Shown: one piece after another, positions 1 through 5,572 of the stretch
Layout: the number at the start of each line of letters is the position of its first letter
How positions within the stretch are numbered: the stretch's first letter is position 1
Made by a program: the position numbers and the translations under genes
Assembly (NCBI GenBank): GCA_947472965.1
Contig: CANJEF010000102.1
Span: forward strand, 1 to 5,572
Direction: 5' to 3'
Length of the DNA stretch: 5,572 nt
Source: Sphingobacteriales bacterium
GTDB taxonomy: Bacteria; Bacteroidota; Bacteroidia; Chitinophagales; Chitinophagaceae
Notes under the pieces: generated by a model
Databases searched by the model: none
Told to the model about the DNA's origin: nothing
Seen by the model: only the letters and a program-made list of their open reading frames with translations

Positions 1-149
1 CCATCAATTTCATCCGTTGCATCAGATAAGGTTATATCAAATTCATAGTGAATGATATCGAGATTATAATTTCGGGGATAGGTATCTGCAAAAATACTAT
101 TCGAAATAACTTGTAAGATCAGTAAAAATCCAATTTTAATATATTTCAT
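1..149 (-). CDS. Secreted M1-family-like metallopeptidase, N-terminal fragment (cut by window edge)
   Basis: Only the first 49 codons are in the window. They begin with an ATG at 149 and run off the left edge still open. Residues 1-21 form a signal peptide (Lys-rich start, hydrophobic core, S-I-F-A end), so the protein is exported. The mature part contains NLDIIHYEFDITLSD followed by ATDEIDG. This is the opening beta-strand pattern of M1 aminopeptidases (D-x-x-H-Y ... D-x-x-x-x-x-I-x-G). The complete peptidase just upstream has the parallel DIRHYTIKLNVD ... FIQG, which supports the assignment. The start codon shares one base with the stop of that upstream gene, so the two are almost certainly co-transcribed and translationally coupled. 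The zinc motif would lie outside the window, so catalytic competence cannot be judged. Another protein with an M1-type N-terminal domain remains possible. Confidence 0.72.
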   Translation of the reverse strand, partial: MKYIKIGFLLILQVISNSIFADTYPRNYNLDIIHYEFDITLSDATDEID

Positions 150-151
150 TA
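147..151 (-). other. TAATG stop/start overlap between the two peptidase genes
   Basis: On the minus strand the TAA stop of the upstream M1 peptidase (151-149) and the ATG start of the next gene (149-147) share one A. This arrangement usually means that a terminating ribosome re-initiates on the next gene. It fixes the start of the downstream gene and argues for coordinated production of the two peptidases. Confidence 0.85.
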
Positions 152-1777
152 TTGTATGGTTATCTTTTTCAAATAAAATCCTTTTGGATCCAACATTGGT
201 GGGGTTGCACTTTTTACCACCAATCCATTTTTATCTATAATCATTCTTTCTGTTCCTTTTGCCGTGGTAATATCAATGGGCAAAGGATTGAAATAGTTAT
301 TGATTTTGATAAGGTAGGTTTGATAACCTGTTTCTTTCACTGACATATCAAAGAATTCATTTGATGTGGTATAAAAATCAAAAAAGGGTTTCAAGTCTTG
401 TTTGGATTCCTTGCTGAATAATTGTTCAACATCAGTTGTTGTTACAAAATTGTCATAGGTGTACTGCGGATCGGTAGTGAGTTTTTTCAACGTTGGGAAG
501 AACAATTCATCCCCAATAACATACCTCAAGCTATGCATAAAAAAGGAGCCTTTGGTATAAATGTCATTCCCTGCATAGGTTTCTTCTTCTGATAATTCTT
601 CTCCGCCAACCATTGCTTTTTTCCCTTTTATCGCTCTTTTATGTCTATTGATAATTTCATCATAGGCTTCCTGTCCACCCAATTCAAAATATATCAATGC
701 TTCCGCATAGGTTGCTATTCCTTCCTGAATCCACATGTGTGCCCAGTCCTTGTTCGTTACTTTATTGGCCCACCATTCATGTGCATATTCATGAAACAGG
801 TTCGATGAATATTCTTGTCCGCCAACTTTTATATAATTGAATTTATTTTGAAAGGTGATCATTGTCTGATGCTCCATGCCAGGATTCGGCACAGCAGCAA
901 TTCCAATTTTTTCTTTTACCCAAGGGTATTCTCCGAAATATTTTTCTAACACCTTCGTATCTCTGATTTTAAGATCAATGACTTTATTTGCCTGTGCACT
1001 GTCTTCTTCCAATATATAATATTGAATAGGTACTGTGTTACCATTGATGGTTGTGTAGCTGTTGTTGACAACCTTGTATTTTGCCACATTGAAAATCACA
1101 CAGTAGTTACTGATTGTATAATTGGTTTTCCAGTGAAAGGTTTTTTTATTTTTTTTCGAGGTCACTTCTTTTAACAAGCCAGGTCCTGCCACCAACAGAT
1201 TATCAGGAACTGTAATGAACATATCAACTCCTTCATTCGGTTCATCGCTTGGATGATCTTTGCAAGGGAAATAAACCTTTCCACCTTCTTTCTGACAATT
1301 GATGGCAACCCATGGATTTCCGCTTCTGTCTTTTGTCCAGGTAAATCCACCATTCCACGGAGGCTTAACCGCTACTGGAGGCTCACCGCCATATACAACG
1401 CTGATCTTTTGTTTTCCGGGTAAAAAAGGTGTTGATCCTTTGATGTAAATTTTATCACTATGTTGATCAAAGGATACAATTTTGTTATTCACTCTGATGC
1501 TTTCAACTTTCAGGAGATGAACAAGATCAAGTATCAACGAATCTGTTTTATTTGATAAGATGATATCGACCTCCGTAATTCCTTGAATGAATTTATTTTC
1601 AATATCTACATTCAGCTTGATGGTGTAATGTCTGATGTCCATCAACGCTTGAATAGGATTTAACTTTCCTCCTGAAGTCATATAGCTGATATCTCGGTCT
1701 TGTGCTATGATGGATGAAAATGAAAGAAATACAAGGATGATTGATTTTAAAAAATGGGAGATGATTTTATGTTTCAT
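149..1777 (-). CDS. Secreted M1 family metallo-aminopeptidase
   Basis: A 542-residue zinc exopeptidase expected to remove N-terminal residues from peptides outside the cytoplasm. Residues 1-25 are a signal peptide ending S-I-I-A before Q26. Residues ~45-190 form the N-terminal beta domain, starting DIRHY and containing FPCKDHPSDEP near 170-180. The gluzincin catalytic domain follows. Its zinc site is HEYAH (H329, E330, H333) plus E352, exactly the HExxH-x18-E spacing of family M1. Y407 in NDIYTKG is the expected transition-state Tyr. The substrate-anchoring motif, GAMEN in classical members, reads PGMEHQ at 299-304. The protein ends soon after a short helical region, so the large C-terminal domain of ~860-residue PepN-type enzymes is absent. 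The ATG at 1777 is preceded by A/T-rich sequence with no clear Shine-Dalgarno, as is common in Bacteroidota, and it is supported by the signal peptide. The acylase gene ends 42 bases upstream, so both probably share a transcript. Family call is secure; preferred residue is unknown. Confidence 0.95.
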   Translation of the reverse strand: MKHKIISHFLKSIILVFLSFSSIIAQDRDISYMTSGGKLNPIQALMDIRHYTIKLNVDIENKFIQGITEVDIILSNKTDSLILDLVHLLKVESIRVNNKIVSFDQHSDKIYIKGSTPFLPGKQKISVVYGGEPPVAVKPPWNGGFTWTKDRSGNPWVAINCQKEGGKVYFPCKDHPSDEPNEGVDMFITVPDNLLVAGPGLLKEVTSKKNKKTFHWKTNYTISNYCVIFNVAKYKVVNNSYTTINGNTVPIQYYILEEDSAQANKVIDLKIRDTKVLEKYFGEYPWVKEKIGIAAVPNPGMEHQTMITFQNKFNYIKVGGQEYSSNLFHEYAHEWWANKVTNKDWAHMWIQEGIATYAEALIYFELGGQEAYDEIINRHKRAIKGKKAMVGGEELSEEETYAGNDIYTKGSFFMHSLRYVIGDELFFPTLKKLTTDPQYTYDNFVTTTDVEQLFSKESKQDLKPFFDFYTTSNEFFDMSVKETGYQTYLIKINNYFNPLPIDITTAKGTERMIIDKNGLVVKSATPPMLDPKGFYLKKITIQ

Positions 1778-1819
1778 ATTATTAAATTTGTTTTAAGGTC
1801 TTAACCTGAAATAAGTAAT

Positions 1820-4222
1820 TTATTTTTTACTAGCTGGAATCAACTGAATTTTTTCGAATGCATTGTCTTGAATTTTCTCTTTTGAATAGTAGGCGGGGAA
1901 ATACAAGTCGTTGGCCCAATTGTAAAAAAGGTTTTTGTAGAAAGGACTTTCAGGATTGCCTGATTGTCCTGGCGTATTGATCATTCTTGTTTGGTCCCAA
2001 TCCTTTGTATCTATCAACATCCTAAAGCTGGCGCCACTTTGTTGATTGTCTGTTGCGCCGGTTGAACCAGGTGTTTGTCCATTTCCTCCTCTAGGCAAGG
2101 GGCCAATATTCATTTTATCTTTTAATGTACTATTTACGATTTCTGATAGTTGGTGTTCAAGCGTAATATGTTTGTACTTGCTTTGTCCGTATACCCACTG
2201 CGACGTGGACGAACCCAATTTGGTTTTTAAGTTTGTTATTGCATTTACAAATGCATCAGCCAGTAAACGATCTCTTTTGTCCATTCCATTCACACCAAAA
2301 TACGCATCAGGATTTTGGAGATACTGTATGATGGTTGTTAATTGAAAGCTGAGTAGTCCACTTACTTCCTTTGGAATGAATTTTTGTGCCATCATGGCTG
2401 CGATTTGTTTTTCCCACATCACATAAATTCCTGCAGGAATGCTTTGTTTGTCTAAAATAAAATTCCATCCAACAAACATATTTTTCGCAACATTCACCAA
2501 GGAGTCTTCAAATGAAATATTTTTTAGCATCGGTACAATCTTACTGGCGGGGAGAGAATAGTAATCCGTTTGTAGCGCAGCCATATCAGTAATCGAAACC
2601 TTTTTTTTGCTTGATAGTACCTGATCAATTCGATCTCCCCTGAATGGATCGGCCCAGGTGTAACCAACTGCATCCCAATGGTTATAATTTTCAGGTGTTA
2701 CGTTCTGGTTTGCTGTTGCAAAAAATCCTTTTGCTGGATTGAATGCCGAGGGCCTTTCTTTGATCGGTAAATATCCATCCCACTCATATCGTCCATCACC
2801 CGGAACTGGAACATAACCACTAAAGTTTTTTCTAACGGGAACGATGCCAACTGCTTGCCAGCCAATGTTGCCCGCCTTATCAGCCCATATCATATTTTCG
2901 CCAGGGATGTTGCTGTAGGTGCATGCTTCCCTGAATTCTTCCCAATTTGTCGCCTGATCAATTCTAAGTGATGCAAGGTAAGGAGCACCACCGGGTTCCA
3001 TCCAGGCAGCCCTTACCGCATACCCCTTGTGGTTGGTGCTGTCGATAAACGTAACGGGACCGTGAATTGTATATGCATAGCTTACTTTTTTTGTGCTGCT
3101 GTTTTTTACCCGGATGTTATCCTGGATCAATTTCATGTTAACCCATTTCCCTTTATACCAATATTGGTTTAGGTTTTTCGGGTTCAAATCATATACAAAA
3201 AGGTCTTCACCATCCGTTTCAAAAATAGTTAATCCCCATGCTCCCTTTTCATTGTGACCGATTGATACGCCAGGAATTTCGGGTTCACCCCCTCCAATTA
3301 CATTCCAGCCAGGTGCTACCAAATGAACGATGTAACGCACTGAGGGAACAGCAATTTTTCTGTGAGGGTCATTGGCTAGCATGGGGAAACCGCTGCTGCT
3401 TTTTTCTCCACTGATGATCCAGTTGTTGCTGCCTTCCATCTCCTGTGATTGTAAAAAAAGATCAGGCTCACTATTTTTTTTGATGTCATTGGAAATTGAT
3501 GCAAAATTGCTTTCCCCAAGATCTGCCTTTGTAAATTCAAGATCTTTACGGTATGCATTGTAAAGTCCAAGTATATCTTTTGATAAAAGTGCTGGATTGA
3601 TAGCAGTATCCATTGTTAGGTTTGGACTTTTAGGATGAAACCATACAATGTCCTTTATTTTTTGCTCACCAACTTTATGCACAGCACGAGCCAAATTCAA
3701 TTCTTGGGTAATATTTCCCAGTAGTCCCTGATGCCGTGAAATAACTACATCTGCAGTCCATGCTTTTGGTTTGATGTTCAACAATTTGAACTCAATTGGA
3801 AGTTCCTCAGGATGTTGATTGATAAAATTAATATAGGCATTAACCCCTTCAACATAGGCGTTGATGATATTGGCGCCTCTTGGATGATAGTGTTGTAATT
3901 CTTTTTGCATATCACCACGGAACTTGAATAACCGTGTTCCGATATCTCTTTTGAGTTCACGTTCTCCCAGTATTTCTGCTACAGTTCCTGTTGCTTGTCT
4001 GCGCCATACTTCAAATTGAAAAAGCCTGTCTTTCGCTGCACAGTATCCTTGTGAAAAAAACAAGTCATGTTCATTGTTGGCATAGATGTGATTAACTCCC
4101 CAATTGTCTCTCAAAACTTCCACTGGTGCAATCAATCCCGGTAGGTTTAGTTTTTTGCTGGCTTGGCTGAAGAGTAGGACGTACTGGAATAAAAGAAAAG
4201 CAATTAGGCAATACTTTTTCAT
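1820..4222 (-). CDS. Secreted penicillin acylase family protein (Ntn hydrolase)
   Basis: An 800-residue precursor of an N-terminal-nucleophile amidase, a family that hydrolyses N-acyl amide bonds (beta-lactam antibiotics, acyl-homoserine lactones, lipopeptides). Residues 1-20 are a signal peptide ending L-F-S-Q-A. The alpha-chain region is ~25-240, with VEVLRDNWGVNHIYA and AAKDRLFQFEVWRRQATG near 34-79. A linker ends at G264, and the beta chain would start at S265 in the GSNNW motif, released by self-cleavage. Counting S265 as beta-1, H287 (DPHR) is beta-23, D337 and D340 are beta-73 and beta-76 (calcium ligands in E. coli penicillin G acylase), and N505 (FATANQN) is beta-241, the oxyanion Asn. 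R528 in DPFRGDR lies next to the position of beta-Arg263. The C-terminus has the usual GGNGQT ... GQSGNPESPFY region. Length fits the family. It is the first gene of a tight set with the M1 peptidases, and a strong inverted repeat sits one base before its ATG. The enzyme looks intact; its substrate cannot be read from the sequence. Confidence 0.94.
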   Translation of the reverse strand: MKKYCLIAFLLFQYVLLFSQASKKLNLPGLIAPVEVLRDNWGVNHIYANNEHDLFFSQGYCAAKDRLFQFEVWRRQATGTVAEILGERELKRDIGTRLFKFRGDMQKELQHYHPRGANIINAYVEGVNAYINFINQHPEELPIEFKLLNIKPKAWTADVVISRHQGLLGNITQELNLARAVHKVGEQKIKDIVWFHPKSPNLTMDTAINPALLSKDILGLYNAYRKDLEFTKADLGESNFASISNDIKKNSEPDLFLQSQEMEGSNNWIISGEKSSSGFPMLANDPHRKIAVPSVRYIVHLVAPGWNVIGGGEPEIPGVSIGHNEKGAWGLTIFETDGEDLFVYDLNPKNLNQYWYKGKWVNMKLIQDNIRVKNSSTKKVSYAYTIHGPVTFIDSTNHKGYAVRAAWMEPGGAPYLASLRIDQATNWEEFREACTYSNIPGENMIWADKAGNIGWQAVGIVPVRKNFSGYVPVPGDGRYEWDGYLPIKERPSAFNPAKGFFATANQNVTPENYNHWDAVGYTWADPFRGDRIDQVLSSKKKVSITDMAALQTDYYSLPASKIVPMLKNISFEDSLVNVAKNMFVGWNFILDKQSIPAGIYVMWEKQIAAMMAQKFIPKEVSGLLSFQLTTIIQYLQNPDAYFGVNGMDKRDRLLADAFVNAITNLKTKLGSSTSQWVYGQSKYKHITLEHQLSEIVNSTLKDKMNIGPLPRGGNGQTPGSTGATDNQQSGASFRMLIDTKDWDQTRMINTPGQSGNPESPFYKNLFYNWANDLYFPAYYSKEKIQDNAFEKIQLIPASKK

Positions 4223-4223
4223 G

Positions 4224-4258
4224 TGATAATCTTGTGTCTTAAAGTTACAAGATTATCA
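4224..4258. promoter_or_regulatory. Perfect 12-bp inverted repeat (12-11-12) abutting the acylase start codon
   Basis: TGATAATCTTGT at 4224-4235 is the exact reverse complement of ACAAGATTATCA at 4247-4258, with an 11-base centre. The repeat ends one base before the acylase ATG (4222-4220). The inner bases are T4235 and A4247 with 11 bases between, which is the T-N11-A geometry known for LysR-family sites, and a LysR-type gene lies just upstream. It could be an operator. In the acylase mRNA it could instead be a hairpin blocking ribosome access. No run of T follows on either strand, so it does not look like an intrinsic terminator. The repeat is certain; the function is inferred. Confidence 0.6.
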
Positions 4259-4269
4259 AACTGTTTGAT
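4255..4269. promoter_or_regulatory. 15-bp palindrome (7-1-7) overlapping the larger inverted repeat
   Basis: ATCAAAC (4255-4261) and GTTTGAT (4263-4269) are exact reverse complements around one central T. The four bases ATCA at 4255-4258 also form the outer end of the right arm of the 12-bp repeat, so the two structures share sequence and could not both be fully formed or occupied. It may be a second protein-binding site or, with 6-bp arms and a 3-base loop, a small alternative RNA hairpin upstream of the acylase. Confidence 0.45.
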
Positions 4270-4341
4270 CGCTTTTTATACGGTTCAGAAAATTAAATTG
4301 ATGCAGTTAATTGCTATATCAATGAAAACAAGACTGAATTG

Positions 4342-4606
4342 CAATCCTGTCATCTTCTCAATGTGTTACGGATACCGAGCTCCCTGTATCTCTATTTTTG
4401 AAGTAGCCTCATTAATGCCAGTGAGTTCCTCAATTGAAAATGTAACATCGCTTGCCCCACTATTTTCTTCCAGCCGGTGAAGTTTTGTTGTTCTTGGAAT
4501 AGGTACAATCTAGTGTTTTAAGTGCAGGAAGCCATGCGAGGGCAATTTGGGCAATCCTTGCATTTTTTCTTATGCATTGATCTTCAGTGAATCTATCAAT
4601 GCGCAT
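4342..4606 (-). pseudogene. Degraded aldo/keto reductase, C-terminal remnant
   Basis: Read on the minus strand, 4606-4511 encodes RIDRFTEDQ and then RIAQIALAWLPALKT, matching the ..PRFTxEN.. and TPAQIALAWLLAQKP segments of NAD(P)H-dependent aldo/keto reductases. At about 4510 one extra base shifts the frame. From 4509 the next frame reads IVPIPRTTKLHRLEEN, then SIEELTGINEATSKIEIQGARYP, the conserved C-terminal end of the same family. A TAA at 4368-4366 stands where the family normally has Glu, and beyond it the frame continues HIEKMTGL, the usual family tail, to 4342. So there is a frameshift, a nonsense codon and an apparent loss of residues between RFTEDQ and the AQIALAW helix. The N-terminal barrel with the catalytic Tyr and Lys is missing. 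The gene is surely non-functional. It fills most of the gap between the regulator and the acylase. The upstream limit is uncertain; faint traces may reach 4726. Confidence 0.87.
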
Positions 4607-4734
4607 TATCTTAAAGCCCAGTCTATTCGCTGATATTCTGCGGTTGTTATACAGAGTTAACGATTATTCAAAAAAGTAATTTATGCCTATCAAAGATCGA
4701 AGATGCTTTTCGGAAATACCGTCCATTTTTAGTC

Positions 4735-5572
4735 TTAGTATTTCTCAATCCACTTGAATGATTCGGAAATTATTTTGTCTTTTTGAATTTCAAGATCCTC
4801 GATAAATGCTTTTGCGACTGGTGAAAGTTTTTTATTTTTTAACCAAATTAGCCTCCAGCTTGTTTTTATAGGCAGTCCTTTCATGGGGATTATTTGAATC
4901 TGTTTTGTTTGCAGTTCATTCTTCAGGCCAATCAGTGGCATGATTGAATATCCAATTCCTGCAATAACAGCTTGTTTTACCGCTTCATTTGAAGTCAGTT
5001 GAATTTTTTTGCGCACTTTTATTTTATTTTTTTCAATGAATTTTTCCATGACCATTCTCGTCGCCGAGCCCTCTTCCCTATATATAAGTGACAAGGTCTC
5101 CAAATCTGATTTGTTTATGGCTTGTTTTTCCTTCAGTGCATCTTGGTTTCCGACCAGGTATAGAGAATTTGTCATCAGCTCAATATGGTTCAACTTAAAA
5201 TTTTTAGGTACGAAAGAAACCAGTGAGAAGTCAGTTTCATTTTTTTCCAACGATTCTATGACTTTTGCTTTATTTGTAATGTCAAGACGCAATTCCACAT
5301 TTTCATTTTTTTTAAGAAAATCTGCAAGGAAATAAGGGATAACATATTTTCCTTCAGACACTGCGGTTATTTTTAAAGTACCTGTAACAGCACCCTTGAA
5401 TTTCATTAATTGGTAGTTGATAAGGTTGGCCTCATTGAGGATGTTCTGTGCAGATTCCGCAATTTCTTTCCCAAAGTCCGTTATATAAATTTTTTTATTG
5501 ATGACTTCCGTGAGGGGGACATCAAATTGTTTTTGGAAATTTTTCAATTGAATTGAAATCGCAGGTTGTGTA
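4735..5572 (-). CDS. LysR-type transcriptional regulator (5' end outside window)
   Basis: A DNA-binding, effector-responsive regulator. The reading frame stays open to the right edge and gives 278 residues. They begin TQPAISIQLKNFQ, the recognition-helix hallmark of the LysR winged helix-turn-helix, with the wing at VINKKIYITDFGKE. A linker helix (IAESAQNILNEANLINYQ) follows. The substrate-binding domain starts near GTLKITAVSEGKYVIPYFL and includes YREEGSATR, the effector-site loop common in this family, and AVKQAVIAGIGYSIMP. The true start is about 30 residues beyond the edge; a TTG at 5547 is internal and would destroy the helix-turn-helix. The protein ends KWIEKY. It points the same way as the acylase operon, 512 bases upstream of it, with a dead reductase gene between. 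LysR genes are often divergent from their target, so the main target may lie to the right of the window. Effector unknown. Confidence 0.93.
   Translation of the reverse strand, partial: TQPAISIQLKNFQKQFDVPLTEVINKKIYITDFGKEIAESAQNILNEANLINYQLMKFKGAVTGTLKITAVSEGKYVIPYFLADFLKKNENVELRLDITNKAKVIESLEKNETDFSLVSFVPKNFKLNHIELMTNSLYLVGNQDALKEKQAINKSDLETLSLIYREEGSATRMVMEKFIEKNKIKVRKKIQLTSNEAVKQAVIAGIGYSIMPLIGLKNELQTKQIQIIPMKGLPIKTSWRLIWLKNKKLSPVAKAFIEDLEIQKDKIISESFKWIEKY

Noticed and set aside
1141..1158. A8 and A7 runs (minus strand) in the M1 peptidase, with further A8 runs near 2601-2608 and 3474-3481 in the acylase
   Set aside because: Considered as slippage or phase-variation tracts. Each encodes ordinary Lys/Asn codons in an AT-rich genome, and the frames are intact on both sides.
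1793..1804. Small palindrome TTAAG-GT-CTTAA between the acylase and the peptidase
   Set aside because: The two-base centre is too short for an RNA loop, the arms are AT-rich and only five bases long, and no T-run follows. It is probably chance and not a terminator.
2046..2345. Plus-strand open frame of 99 codons inside the acylase gene
   Set aside because: It is wholly antisense to a well-conserved coding region and has no recognisable protein features.
4259..4340. Promoter for the acylase operon
   Set aside because: I looked for the Bacteroidota pattern (TTTG near -33 and TAnnTTTG near -7) and for a sigma-70-like pair. Only partial matches with wrong spacing were found, so no promoter is called.
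4223..4480. Plus-strand open frame of 85 codons in the gap before the acylase
   Set aside because: It lies antisense to the aldo/keto reductase remnant and across the inverted repeats. Its translation shows no domain or sensible composition, so it is a chance frame.
5009..5335. Plus-strand open frame of 108 codons inside the LysR gene
   Set aside because: It is a shadow of the regulator's effector domain. Its Phe/Ser-rich translation reflects Lys/Glu-rich codons on the other strand.
5545..5547. TTG as the start of the LysR regulator
   Set aside because: The same frame continues upstream with TQPAISIQ, the core of the DNA-binding helix, to the window edge. The TTG codes for an internal Leu.

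Overview
This window of AT-rich DNA most likely comes from a member of the Bacteroidota. The exported proteins have Bacteroidota-style signal peptides ending in A-Q or S-Q, the bases before the start codons are A/T-rich with no clear Shine-Dalgarno sequence, and the peptidase is of a short M1 type with a GMEH motif. This placement is inferred from style, not from a marker gene. All recognisable genes lie on the minus strand, so transcription runs from high to low coordinates.

Right edge (about 4735-5572): a LysR-type regulator whose first ~30 residues lie outside the window. Next (4342-4606, perhaps to 4726) come the remains of an aldo/keto reductase gene, reduced to its C-terminal part and broken by a frameshift and a nonsense codon. 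From 4224 to 4269, directly in front of the next start codon, are two overlapping inverted repeats. The larger has 12-base arms around an 11-base centre, which matches the T-N11-A geometry of LysR-family binding sites.

From 4222 down to the left edge is a compact gene set that looks like an operon: a secreted penicillin-acylase-family Ntn hydrolase (800 aa), a 42-base gap, a secreted M1 metallo-aminopeptidase (542 aa), and then a second M1-like secreted protein cut by the window edge. The start codon of the last gene overlaps the stop codon of the first peptidase (TAATG). The acylase keeps its nucleophile Ser, oxyanion Asn and likely calcium ligands. The complete M1 peptidase keeps its zinc site and catalytic Tyr.

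Taken together, the cassette suggests extracytoplasmic breakdown of N-acylated peptides: the acylase would remove the acyl cap and the aminopeptidases would trim the freed N-terminus. That pathway is inferred from gene order and family chemistry and is not shown by the sequence. I saw no RNA genes, CRISPR arrays, insertion sequences or convincing terminators.
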